Shown one piece after another: positions 34,301 through 40,570 of a DNA stretch of 40,570 bases (the first letter of the stretch is position 1; the number at the start of each line of letters is the position of its first letter). The stretch is from contig PZPC01000047.1 of NCBI GenBank assembly GCA_003045895.1, positions 1-40,570 of the forward strand, in the 5' to 3' direction. The stretch comes from Bacteroidota bacterium. Lineage in GTDB: Bacteria; Bacteroidota; Bacteroidia; Chitinophagales; Saprospiraceae. The position numbers and the translations under genes were made by a program. The notes under the pieces were generated by a model that worked only from the letters and a program-made list of their open reading frames with translations, did not search any database and was not told the DNA's origin.

Positions 34301-35117
34301 CGCCCAGAGTACCCTCGTCACCTGCCTGGCCGACGGCACCAGCGCTGGCTTTACGCTGGGCGCTGGCCTGGGCCTGAGCCAGGAGGTGAGCATTGTAGCC
34401 ACTCCTGCGGCCAATTTTAGCGGGTTTACCCAAAGTTTCGATGCCGCCAGTGGGGAATTGACCCTCCGTTGGACCAACTTCCTGGGCATTGCCCCGGGGA
34501 CCTACAACCTGTCGGTGACGGTCACCAACGGTGCCTACAGCAATACCACTTCCCAGGTGGTCAGCATCGCAGCGGCGCCCGGGCTGACGACACTTCAGTC
34601 GCCGCTCAACGAGGCCATGATCAACAGCCAGAGTGCCGTGCCCTTTACCTGGGCCGCCGTGGCGGGAGCCACCTCCTACCGCCTGGAGATTGCGACCGAT
34701 GATGGGTTCACCAACGTCGCCTACAGTGGCAACTCCGCCGGACTGACCCAGTTTGCCGATATCCCCGCCGGCCAGTATTTCTGGCGGGTGACCACCAGCA
34801 ACAATTGTGGGGAAGCCGTCAGTGGGTTCTTTGTCTTCGCGTACTCCACCACCAACACGTTGGAAGTAGCGGGCACTCGCCTGGACATTTGGCCCAACCC
34901 CACCCCGGGCCCCGTGCAGATCTCCCTGACGGGTGACCTCGTGGGTACACTGGATGTGACGGTCTTCGCCGCCAACGGCCAACGACTCCGCGACTACCAG
35001 CTTCCTACCGTAGCTGGCCAGCAACTGCTGGACCTGACGGGACTGCCCGCGGGCTTATACCTCCTGCGCATCAGCAACGGCCAGAGCCAGGCTACTGCGC
35101 GGGTGATGGTGCAGTAG
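31305..35117 (+). CDS. Secreted lysyl-endopeptidase-like serine protease with P domain (T9SS)
   Basis: 1270 residues, ATG start, signal peptide MQKLFVMLLLLATVCATLNS. A propeptide-like region (about 21-190) precedes a chymotrypsin-fold peptidase (about 191-455) of the lysyl endopeptidase type: TFCTGFLVNN, MTANHCG (His248), SDATIVELDD (Asp303) and EGGSSGSPIF (Ser388), with paired cysteines as in that family. Then follow Ig/fibronectin-like modules, a proprotein-convertase P domain (about 653-800; VRLSNLRTNHTYTGDLSATL, GLWTLTIRDN), more beta modules and a T9SS type A sorting domain (LDIWPNPTPGPVQISL to RVMVQ). It would digest proteins outside the cell; Lys specificity is inferred from family resemblance only. 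A strong terminator follows. Confidence 0.93.
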   Translation: MQKLFVMLLLLATVCATLNSQTDSRLAAVKTPLTEVEQLQLPHWDNKQLLAEEMARRGPGIAPRFAQTMAVDVSPATHGQWEVRGNQAIWRLRVPSPGAKSLNFGFDQFVMPAGGQMLIYTPDLTEIQGPFTPADNDEHEELWTPVIAGDEMVIEVQVPAANKHLLRLHLKSVNHDFLGFTSVASVLSGSCNLDVVCSAADGWGIVDQYRDIIQSVAVISTGGGTFCTGFLVNNARQDCTPLFMTANHCGINQGNAPSLVVYWNFVNSVCRAPGSPASGQNGNGVLADFNTGAVWRASAAASDATIVELDDPVSPTANAWFAGWDARDMLEPDTVIAVHHPSTDEKRISFQFDGVYRGAWGSGSTAVPTGNHLIIEDWDVGTTEGGSSGSPIFDSEKRVIGQLHGGAAACGNNSYDSYGWLHSSWEGNGTPTTRLRDWLDPDNTGVLVIDGRAQLLCSYFAQAAPATQSLCAPATATYTITTSENFTGPISLSLANLPAGLTAVFDQQTVAPGESTQMTITGTENLAGGTYAFQLLGNDGENASSQTLALNITSGVPALPALLNPTDQAFDQLTALLLSWQANAQATGYDVELATDMDFNEVISTGTAITGTTFLAGGLDISTVYYWHVRAHNICGTGDWSTVRSFETGALNCSINPAQTEGLTIGPAANTLTVSTLMVSQPGTIASVRLSNLRTNHTYTGDLSATLTSPAGTVINLFGQPDCDQGGMDVSFDDTATATAATFLSTCDNAGTSIVGEFQPQQPLGTFSGEPAAGLWTLTIRDNFNVDGGDLLGWNLEFCTLIPSTVSVTPSVETATTCADGVAVLDLTLGTGFNNDITLSVDNLPAGATATFETNPVAPGTTVSVTIGGLATAGSFPFTFRGDDGTDTATAVVLLEVLAAPAAPQLNAPGNTAVDVPLNTLINWDATPNADDYVLTLSANADLSDPTLVQETTNTLVAAPGLLYNTTYFWTVTPRNGCGEGTPSEVFSFTTIPDTRITAAQSTLVTCLADGTSAGFTLGAGLGLSQEVSIVATPAANFSGFTQSFDAASGELTLRWTNFLGIAPGTYNLSVTVTNGAYSNTTSQVVSIAAAPGLTTLQSPLNEAMINSQSAVPFTWAAVAGATSYRLEIATDDGFTNVAYSGNSAGLTQFADIPAGQYFWRVTTSNNCGEAVSGFFVFAYSTTNTLEVAGTRLDIWPNPTPGPVQISLTGDLVGTLDVTVFAANGQRLRDYQLPTVAGQQLLDLTGLPAGLYLLRISNGQSQATARVMVQ

Positions 35118-35135
35118 CGGGGATTTTTTAATATA

Positions 35136-35174
35136 AAAAGCCGCGCAGGGAGATTCCTTGCGCGGCTTTTTTTA
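35136..35174 (+). terminator. Terminator of the protease gene
   Basis: Arms AAAAAGCCGCGCA and TGCGCGGCTTTTT with an imperfect loop and a run of seven T. Starts 19 bases after the stop; the A-run on the other side makes it bidirectional. Confidence 0.9.
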
Positions 35175-35177
35175 TGA

Positions 35178-35248
35178 GGTGTAAAGGGGGGAAAGTTTAA
35201 AAAGTGTAAAGGTTTTCGAAATGGGAAGTGGGAAGTCGGAAATGGGTG
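35178..35248. repeat. Degenerate tandem repeat cluster R2
   Basis: GTGTAAAGG units (from 35180 and about 35205) followed by three 7-bp units GAAGTGG, GAAGTCG, GAAATGG (about 35226-35247). Same two word types, in the same order, as in R1, R3 and R4. Begins three bases after the protease terminator. Confidence 0.75.
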
Positions 35249-35255
35249 AGCTGTT

Positions 35256-35319
35256 TGAAATAAATTTCAAGCGACAGGATGGCTTGAAATAAATTTCAAG
35301 CGGCATAAATTTCAAGCGA
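35256..35319. repeat. Palindromic repeats TTGAAATAAATTTCAAGCG
   Basis: Full copies at 35256-35274 and 35285-35303 and a half copy at 35306-35319. Each full copy is itself an inverted repeat (TTGAAAT-AA-ATTTCAA); in the second the arms extend to nine bases (GCTTGAAAT/ATTTCAAGC). The array ends 47 bases before the carboxypeptidase start, so it may be regulatory as well as repetitive. Confidence 0.7.
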
Positions 35320-35366
35320 CGGGGTTGCCGAATTTTCCGATATTGCCGAGTCCAACTACCGTGCCC

Positions 35367-36833
35367 ATGTACCCGTACCGCTTTTTGCTTCTCCTGTTTC
35401 TGTATTCCCCATTTGCGATGGCCCAGGGCCAACTGCAGGCCACGGTAGACCGCTGGGCAGCCGACGATTACCTGCGGCACGCCTCGGTGGGTGTTTGCGT
35501 GACCGACGCCGCCACGGGCAAGGTGCTGGCTGGCTACCGGTCGGCGACCAGCCTGATTCCCGCATCCACCCTGAAGGTGCTGACGACGGCCTCGGCGCTG
35601 GCGATGCTCGGTGCCGACTTTCGCTTCACCACGACCCTGGCCTACGATGGCTACGTAGATAACCAGGGCGTGCTCAACGGGAATCTCTACCTGGTGGGCA
35701 GTGGCGATCCGAGCCTGGGGTCGCCGGAAATGAAAGGAACCGCGGGGCTGGAACCGGTGCTGGACAACTGGCGGCTGGCGATCCAGCAAGCGGGTATCCG
35801 CCAGGTGACGGGCCGGGTCATCGGTGATGACCTGGTGTTTTCGTCCGCCGCTACGGGTAGCCACTGGCCGTGGCTGGACCTGGGCAACTACTACGGCAGT
35901 GGCGCCTACGGGCTCAACCTGCACGACAACCTCTACTACCTGCGCCTACAGCAACAAACCCGCCTGGGGGCTACCCCACCCGTGGCCGGAACGGCACCCC
36001 GAATTCCGGGTTTGCAGTTCTACAACGAGATCACCAGCGCCGAACGGGGCAGTGGCGACAATGCCTACATCTACGGCGCTCCCTACACTTACCAGCGCTA
36101 CCTGCGCGGCACCATCCCCGTAGGCTCGGGCATATTTACCATCAAGGGCGCTATCCCCGACCCGCCGTTGTTTGCGGCCCAGCAGCTGGTGGCCGCCCTG
36201 GAGTCGGTTGGCATTTTGTGCCTGCGCCCGCCGGCTTCGCTGCGCCAATTGCCCGCTACCGACCAACCGGCGGCTCCCCGCCAGGTGCTGCACACCCATA
36301 AGAGCCCCACGGTAGCTGCCCTGGCAACCTACACCAACATGGAGAGCATCAACCTCTACGCGGAAGCCTTGCTGCGCGCCATTGGCCGCGAGTACGGCGG
36401 CAGCGGCAGCGCCGAAGCAGGCCTGCAGGCCATCCAGGATTACTGGACCCGGCGCGGCGTTGATTTTGCCGGGGTGCAACTGTACGATGGCTCGGGCCTG
36501 GCGGCGCGCAATGTGGTGCCTGGCGCTTTCCTGTGCCAGTTGCTGAGTGTGGTGTACCAGGACCAGCAGCTGCGCCAGATCTTCATGGACACGTTGCCTC
36601 TGGCTGGCTGGTCGGGCAGCCTGCGCAACAGCCTGAAAGGAACCGCCGCCGAGGGCAGGCTGCGCGCCAAAAGCGGCTCTCTGGAGCAGGTGCGGGCCTA
36701 CACCGGCTACGTACCCGATCGGCAAGGGCGCGTGCTGGCCTTCAGCATGCTGCTCAACAACTACTCCGGGGAAAGCGACCCGGCGCGCAAAAAATTATTG
36801 GACCTAATGGCCGCCCTGGCGGAGGCAAACTGA
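35367..36833 (+). CDS. dacB: D-alanyl-D-alanine carboxypeptidase / endopeptidase (PBP4, S13 family)
   Basis: 488 residues from the ATG at 35367; an in-frame ATG at 35325 would add 14 residues before the signal peptide. Signal: FLLLLFLYSPFAMAQ. S13 motifs: SxxK as PASTLKVL (Ser67, Lys70), SxN in TNMESINLYAEALL, and the KTG box as AKSGSLEQV. The large inserted domain between the first two motifs is present (about 80-290), as usual in this family. It trims or cleaves peptidoglycan cross-links in the periplasm. The next gene starts two bases after its stop, so the two are cotranscribed. Confidence 0.95.
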   Translation: MYPYRFLLLLFLYSPFAMAQGQLQATVDRWAADDYLRHASVGVCVTDAATGKVLAGYRSATSLIPASTLKVLTTASALAMLGADFRFTTTLAYDGYVDNQGVLNGNLYLVGSGDPSLGSPEMKGTAGLEPVLDNWRLAIQQAGIRQVTGRVIGDDLVFSSAATGSHWPWLDLGNYYGSGAYGLNLHDNLYYLRLQQQTRLGATPPVAGTAPRIPGLQFYNEITSAERGSGDNAYIYGAPYTYQRYLRGTIPVGSGIFTIKGAIPDPPLFAAQQLVAALESVGILCLRPPASLRQLPATDQPAAPRQVLHTHKSPTVAALATYTNMESINLYAEALLRAIGREYGGSGSAEAGLQAIQDYWTRRGVDFAGVQLYDGSGLAARNVVPGAFLCQLLSVVYQDQQLRQIFMDTLPLAGWSGSLRNSLKGTAAEGRLRAKSGSLEQVRAYTGYVPDRQGRVLAFSMLLNNYSGESDPARKKLLDLMAALAEAN

Positions 36834-36835
36834 TC

Positions 36836-37684
36836 ATGACGGAAAGAAACAAAGGTATGCTGGCCATCGTGCTGGCGGCCCTGGCCTGGAGTACGGCGGG
36901 CTTGTTCATCAAATTGCTGCCCCAGAGCGCCTTCACCATCCTCTGTGTGCGGGCGCTCTACACCATGGGCGTATTTTTTGTGATCTTCCCACGGGAGTCG
37001 CTGCGGATGAACGGGCGAACCTTGTTGAACAGCATCTTCTACGCGGGGATGCTGATCGCTTTTGTGTCGGCCACCAAGCTCACCACGGCGGCCAATGCCA
37101 TCTTTTTGCAGTACACGGGCGTGGCCTACGTGCTGCTGCTGGAGCCCTTGCTGTTCCGGTTGCCTTACCGGCCCATCAATATCATCACCATGGTCTTGTG
37201 CTTTCTGGGGATGAGCCTCTTCTTCCTCGACGGGCTCGACACCCAGGGCGGTTGGGGATTGTGGGTAGCGGCTCTGTCGGGGGTAGCCTACGCCGGCTTC
37301 CTGCTGGGGCAGCGCGCCAATGATACCCGCTACCACGTAGCCGCCGTCTTCTGGGGCAACCTCATTGTCGTGCTGGTGGGCTTGCCCAGCCTGTTGGCCT
37401 CACCCGCCGCCACCGGCAGCGAACACCTGATGATGGCCTACCTGGGCATGGTGCAAATGGGCGTCGGCTACCTCTTGTTCACCTACGGCCTGCAGCGCAC
37501 TACCGCTACGGAGGCTTCGCTCATCACCATGCTGGAACCCCTGTTCAACCCCATCTGGGTAGCTATCGGATTCGGCGAACGCCCCGCTCCGCTGGCAATT
37601 GTGGGTGGTTTGATCATTGTGGCGGCGTTGGTGGTGCGGACGGTGGTGATGCGGAAAAGAAGGGGGAACAGTGTAAAGGTGTAA
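36836..37684 (+). CDS. EamA/DMT-superfamily transporter
   Basis: 282 residues from the ATG at 36836; the frame is open 300 bases further into dacB, but that part is a shadow. Ten membrane helices in two EamA repeats (about 8-135 and 145-270), with LAALAWSTAGLFIKLLPQ, TAANAIFLQYTGVAYVLLLE in the first and QMGVGYLLFTYGLQRTTATE, LEPLFNPIWVAIGFGE in the second. Such proteins export or exchange metabolites; the substrate is not readable. The C-terminus (RKRRGNSVKV) and stop codon are formed by repeat cluster R3: the last codons AGT GTA AAG GTG TAA are GTGTAAAG units. The end of the protein may therefore have been re-made by repeat growth. Confidence 0.9.
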   Translation: MTERNKGMLAIVLAALAWSTAGLFIKLLPQSAFTILCVRALYTMGVFFVIFPRESLRMNGRTLLNSIFYAGMLIAFVSATKLTTAANAIFLQYTGVAYVLLLEPLLFRLPYRPINIITMVLCFLGMSLFFLDGLDTQGGWGLWVAALSGVAYAGFLLGQRANDTRYHVAAVFWGNLIVVLVGLPSLLASPAATGSEHLMMAYLGMVQMGVGYLLFTYGLQRTTATEASLITMLEPLFNPIWVAIGFGERPAPLAIVGGLIIVAALVVRTVVMRKRRGNSVKV

Positions 37685-37884
37685 AAGTTGGGCAGGTGTA
37701 AAGGTGGCCGAAATCGGAAGTGGGAGATCGGAAGTCGGAAGTGACCCACACTGAAGACGAGGCAGGCAACGCTGAAGACGTGGCAGGCCCGTGTAAAGGT
37801 GTAAAAGGGGAAAAGTGTAAAAGGAGGAAGGGGAACTTTTAGACCGTGTAAGTGCAGGGACAATAATACCGAAAGGTGTAAAAG
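37671..37884. repeat. Degenerate tandem repeat cluster R3
   Basis: Eight GTGTAA cores (37671, 37679, 37696, 37791, 37799, 37815, 37846, 37876), a block of GAAGTGGG/GAAGTCGG-type units (about 37711-37742), two copies of the 21-base unit CTGAAGACGWGGCAGGC plus four (37751-37767 and 37772-37788) and the TTTTAGACCG word (37837-37846). It fills the gap between the convergent DMT and NYN genes and overlaps the last codons of the former. Confidence 0.8.
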
Positions 37885-37895
37885 CCCCCAAGCTC

Positions 37896-38672
37896 CTAAC
37901 TCCGCTTGCGCTTCAGGCGGGCATAGACGTGCTTGTAGCGACCTTTGCCGTCGGGATCGCGGACGTCGATTTCGACGAGGTTGGTGAGGGATTTGAGGAG
38001 GGGGGTGAGCTTGTCGAAGCCGTAGTTGCGGGGGTCGAACTGGGGTTGTTTCTTGAGGATGAGGGTGCCGACCTCGCCCAGGAAAGCCCAGCCTTCTTCG
38101 TCGCTGATGTCGTCGATGGTGAGGGCGATGAGCTTTTGGATGTCTTTGGGCACGTTGGGCTGGGGTTCTTTCTTCGGCTTGGTGGTGGTGCGGCCGCCTT
38201 TGGTTTCCACTTCGGGTTCGGCTTCTTTTTGCAGGATCTCGAGGAAGATGAAGCGATCGCAGGCGACGATGAAGGGGTTGGGGGTCTTCTTTTCGCCCAT
38301 GCCGATGACGCGCATGCCCGACTCGCGCAGGCGGGTAGCCAGGCGGGTGAAATCGCTGTCGCTGGAGACGATACAGAACCCGTCGACCTTGCCGGAGTAG
38401 AGGATGTCCATGGCGTCGATGATCATGGCCGAGTCGGTGGCGTTTTTGCCGGTGGTATAGCTGTACTGCTGGATGGGGGTGATGGCGTGTTCGAGGAGGA
38501 CTTTTTTCCAGCCGGTGGCGCGGGTGTTGGTCCAGTCGCCGTAGATACGGCGGGTGGTGAGGGTGCCGTATTTGGCGATCTCTTCCATCATTTCCTTGAC
38601 TACGCGGTGGGGCACGTTATCGGCGTCGATGAGGATGGCGATCTTGAGGTCGGGGCTGTCGGAATCTTTCAT
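37896..38672 (-). CDS. NYN-domain (LabA-like) protein with C-terminal LOTUS/OST-HTH domain
   Basis: 258 residues from the ATG at 38672. The NYN/PIN-like fold is clear: IAILIDADNVP (first acidic motif), RRIYGDW, KNATDSAMIIDAMDILYSGK, then VDGFCIVSSDSDFTRLATRL (DSD motif) and GMRVIGMGEKKTP. A basic linker (about 160-185) leads to an OST-HTH/LOTUS-type domain: IALTIDDISDEEGWAFLGEV, QFDPRNYGFDKLTPLLKSL. NYN proteins are predicted RNases or RNA binders, and LOTUS domains bind RNA, so an RNA-processing role is likely (inference). The -7 element TACCTTTG lies only five bases before the ATG, suggesting a nearly leaderless mRNA. Confidence 0.92.
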   Translation of the reverse strand: MKDSDSPDLKIAILIDADNVPHRVVKEMMEEIAKYGTLTTRRIYGDWTNTRATGWKKVLLEHAITPIQQYSYTTGKNATDSAMIIDAMDILYSGKVDGFCIVSSDSDFTRLATRLRESGMRVIGMGEKKTPNPFIVACDRFIFLEILQKEAEPEVETKGGRTTTKPKKEPQPNVPKDIQKLIALTIDDISDEEGWAFLGEVGTLILKKQPQFDPRNYGFDKLTPLLKSLTNLVEIDVRDPDGKGRYKHVYARLKRKRS

Positions 38673-38676
38673 AAAA

Positions 38677-38684
38677 CAAAGGTA
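38677..38684 (-). promoter_or_regulatory. -7 element TACCTTTG next to the NYN start codon
   Basis: Exact TAnnTTTG on the minus strand ending five bases before the ATG at 38672. The transcript would start at or close to the ATG. The -33 element is not at ideal spacing. Confidence 0.4.
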
Positions 38685-38970
38685 ATAATTGTTGGGCAAT
38701 TGGATGCGCCTGACTTTTCGCACTGCCCCCAGTGCCGGCACGGCACGCGGACGAGGGGCAGCAGCGGTACCGCCGCCGCAGGGGCGGTAGGAGCGGATGA
38801 CCCGGTGCCTGCTGCCGGTGGCAGCAGCAGGCACGGCCCCCAACCGGTTGCTTCACCTAAAGCCGACAAAACCCCTCCGTGAGTCAATAATTTTATTAGT
38901 TTTACCCGCCCGATGCGGGCATGAGAACGGCACTTAACCCCTCCTGCGCTTCACACACCGACAAAACAAC
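38685..38970. other. GC-rich structured gap between NYN and antiporter genes
   Basis: About 300 bases without a credible gene. It holds the palindrome GCGGTACCGC (about 38764-38773), a hairpin GTGCCTGCTGC/GCAGCAGGCAC (38805-38815 and 38824-38834), and GCCCG-ATG-CGGGC shortly before the antiporter gene. Frames open on both strands here have biased, low-complexity composition. Confidence 0.5.
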
Positions 38971-38974
38971 TACC

Positions 38975-40474
38975 ATGGAAGAAACCGCGCTGAACTACGG
39001 TTTTTGGAGCCTGCTGCCACCGCTGATCGCTATTGTGCTGGCGATCCTGACCAAGCAGGTATTTATTTCGCTGCTGCTCGGAATTTTTCTGGGCTGGACG
39101 ATGATCAACAATGGCAACCCGCTGTACGGGCTGTTCGACACCTTGCAGGCGCTGGTGGATGTGTTTAAGGATGCGGGCAACACCCGCACCATCATGTTTT
39201 GTGCGCTGGTGGGGGGGCTCATCATTTTTATGCAACGCTCGGGCGGCGTGGCGGGATTCATCGAGCTGGTGCAGCGCAAGCTGGCACGCTACGAGAACCG
39301 CAGCGACGGGCACGGCAAGGTGGTGGTCGGCCTGCTGGCCTGGCTGACGGGGACGCTGATTTTTGTGGAGTCGAGCATTTCGGTGCTGACGGTGGGTACG
39401 CTCTACCGCCCGCTGTTCGACAAGCTGGGCATCTCGCGGGAGAAGCTGGCCTACATTGCCGACTCGAGCTCGGCGCCGAGCAGTATCCTTATTCCGTTCA
39501 ACGGCTGGGGCGCCTTCATCATGACGCTGCTGGCGGCCCAGGGGTTCAGTGACCCCTTCGCGACGATGATGAAAGCCCTGGTGTGGAATTTTTACCCCAT
39601 CCTGGCGATCCTGATGGTGCCGGTGGTGGTGTTGCTGAAAAAAGATTGGGGGCCGATGAAACTGGCCGAAGCACGCACCGCCGGGGGCAAGCTGCTCTGG
39701 GACGATGCCCAACCGATGATTACGGACGAGCTCATCGACCTGGAGGTGGCGCCAGGGGTGGTGCCGCGCGCCTTCAATATGGTGGCACCCATTGTGGTGA
39801 TGGTGGTGCTGATGCCCGTGATGCTGGCCTACACGGGCTGGGCGGGCGCGGCCGAAGCGGCACCCGACGGTTGGTGGAACCACCTGCTGCTGGCCATCGG
39901 CAAGGGGTCGGGCTCGACGGCCGTGCTGACGGCGGTAGTAGGCGCCTTGCTGCTGAGTATGGTTTTTTACAAAATTCAGGGCATTATGCGCTTCCGCGAA
40001 ATGGTGGACCTGACGGTGAAGGGTATTTCCAGCATGATTCCGCTGTCGTTGCTCATGCTGCTGGCCTTTGCCATCGGCACCTTGTGCAAGGATCACCTGG
40101 GCACGGGTGTCTACGTTGCCGAAGTGACCAGCGGCTGGCTGTCGCCGGGACTGGCACCTTTCCTGATTTTCCTGGTGAGCTGTTTTGTGGCCTTCTCGAT
40201 CGGTTCGTCCTGGGGCACCTTTGGCATTATGATTCCCATCGCCGTCGGGATGGGGCAGACGCTGGGAGCCGATCTGCACGTGGTGATTGCCGCGGCCCTG
40301 GGCGGCGGCGTCTTCGGCGACCACTGCTCGCCCATCAGCGATACCACCATCCTCTCCTCAATGGCTTCGGCGACCGACCACGTGGACCACGTGAAGACGC
40401 AGTTGCCCTACGCGCTCTTTGCCGGGGCACTGGCGGCGCTGGGGTATTTGGTGCTGGGGCTTTTAGAGGTGTAA
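38975..40474 (+). CDS. NhaC-family Na+/H+ antiporter-like transporter
   Basis: 499 residues from the ATG at 38975 (MEETALNYGFW); an upstream ATG at 38921 would add 18 polar residues. About 11-12 membrane helices. Typical NhaC words: LLPPLIAIVLAILTKQVFIS, LLGIFLGW, VESSISVLTVGTLYRPLFDK, DSSSAPSSILIPFNGWGAFI, FSIGSSWGTFGIMIPIAVGM and GDHCSPISDTTILSSMA. Exchanges Na+ for H+, or an organic acid in some branches, across the inner membrane. The stop codon (TAA at 40472-40474) and last valine (GTG) are the first GTGTAA unit of repeat cluster R4, as in the DMT gene. Confidence 0.93.
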   Translation: MEETALNYGFWSLLPPLIAIVLAILTKQVFISLLLGIFLGWTMINNGNPLYGLFDTLQALVDVFKDAGNTRTIMFCALVGGLIIFMQRSGGVAGFIELVQRKLARYENRSDGHGKVVVGLLAWLTGTLIFVESSISVLTVGTLYRPLFDKLGISREKLAYIADSSSAPSSILIPFNGWGAFIMTLLAAQGFSDPFATMMKALVWNFYPILAILMVPVVVLLKKDWGPMKLAEARTAGGKLLWDDAQPMITDELIDLEVAPGVVPRAFNMVAPIVVMVVLMPVMLAYTGWAGAAEAAPDGWWNHLLLAIGKGSGSTAVLTAVVGALLLSMVFYKIQGIMRFREMVDLTVKGISSMIPLSLLMLLAFAIGTLCKDHLGTGVYVAEVTSGWLSPGLAPFLIFLVSCFVAFSIGSSWGTFGIMIPIAVGMGQTLGADLHVVIAAALGGGVFGDHCSPISDTTILSSMASATDHVDHVKTQLPYALFAGALAALGYLVLGLLEV

Positions 40475-40570
40475 AGGAGAGGTGGAAAGGTGTAAAAGTG
40501 GGGTAAGTGTAAAAGTTGGGCCGAAGTCGGAAGTGGCTCGAAGTCGGAAGTGGCTCGAAGTCGGAAGTGG
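40469..40570. repeat. Degenerate tandem repeat cluster R4 with a 17-bp tandem array
   Basis: GTGTAA cores at 40469, 40490 and 40507, then a 17-bp unit CGAAGTCGGAAGTGGCT repeated from 40522, 40539 and 40556, the last copy cut by the window end. Order of word types is the same as in R2. Confidence 0.85.

Noticed and set aside
35172-35924. Minus-strand frame covering the start of dacB and repeats R2
   Set aside because: Repetitive residues derive from translated tandem repeats and antisense dacB; no real gene.
36533-36835. Upstream extension of the DMT transporter into dacB
   Set aside because: This portion is out of frame within a well-supported gene and lacks hydrophobic helices; the ATG at 36836 gives the usual family length.
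37671-37884. Possible CRISPR array
   Set aside because: Units are 7-21 bases, degenerate and lack regular unique spacers of 25-40 bases; no cas genes nearby.
37483-37891. Minus-strand frames with FYTF and FRLPISHF repeats
   Set aside because: They are translations of the GTGTAAAG and GAAGT repeats; a typical spurious protein of repeat regions.
38673-38843. N-terminal extension of the NYN protein
   Set aside because: Low-complexity Ala/Gly/Arg/Pro sequence from the GC-rich structured gap; the NYN fold begins right after the ATG at 38672.
38951-40324. A 457-codon minus-strand frame opposite the antiporter gene
   Set aside because: Shadow frame full of His, Gln and Arg, without any recognisable fold or signal.

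Overview
The window looks like a piece of a Bacteroidota chromosome, most likely a Saprospiria/Lewinella-like marine or freshwater bacterium (inferred from gene content; no 16S gene is present). Supporting signs are type IX secretion (T9SS) C-terminal sorting domains on three large secreted proteins (one ending in a gliding-motility/CHU_C type domain), a SprB-type repeat, a TonB-dependent receptor with a carboxypeptidase-regulatory-like N-domain, a LytS-type histidine kinase, a class II xylose isomerase, and several promoters of the Bacteroidota type (TTG, about 20 bases, TAnnTTTG). Genes are GC-rich (mid-to-upper 50s %), while some intergenic regions and one two-gene island are clearly AT-richer.

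Layout. 1-2750: a small secreted protein, a decayed antitoxin-like gene not recoverable as an intact ORF, an MBL-fold hydrolase and a rhodanese lipoprotein. 2780-11000 (all minus strand): a DUF1684 protein, a small membrane protein, a 1347-residue Asp-box/PKD/LamG T9SS protein, an unknown helical protein, a TetR regulator with a palindrome over its own promoter, and an acetyltransferase-like protein. 11070-17725: TonB receptor, a CxxC metal-binding protein, an orphan LytS-type kinase and the xylBA operon for xylose use. 17847-18731: an AT-rich pair (DUF4240 protein plus a small URI/GIY-YIG-like protein) that resembles a toxin/immunity module. 19000-24915: Crp/Fnr regulator, secreted WG+LRR protein, MsbA-like ABC transporter, and a SprB/CHU_C T9SS protein. 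24946-29613: housekeeping block argB, tRNA-Leu(UAG), tig, clpP, clpX. 29614-31304: mostly non-coding, with palindrome clusters, a DoxX-like gene, an inverted-repeat element and a candidate minus-strand small transcript. 31305-40474: lysyl-endopeptidase-like secreted protease, PBP4-type carboxypeptidase, DMT transporter, NYN/LOTUS protein and an NhaC-type antiporter.

Most coding content is ordinary. The interesting material is between genes: (i) four clusters of degenerate short tandem repeats (GTGTAAAG-type and GAAGTSGG-type) that directly abut genes and even supply the stop codons of two of them; (ii) two 160-184 bp elements bounded by perfect 16-19 bp inverted repeats and filled with nested palindromes; (iii) a promoter-hairpin-terminator unit on the minus strand at 30731-30920 that could make a roughly 150-nt RNA with a 15-codon ORF; (iv) four copies of a 13-bp odd palindrome downstream of clpX. 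I found no CRISPR array, rRNA, intact insertion sequence or obvious defence island. All function calls are from reading the sequence; no searches were run.
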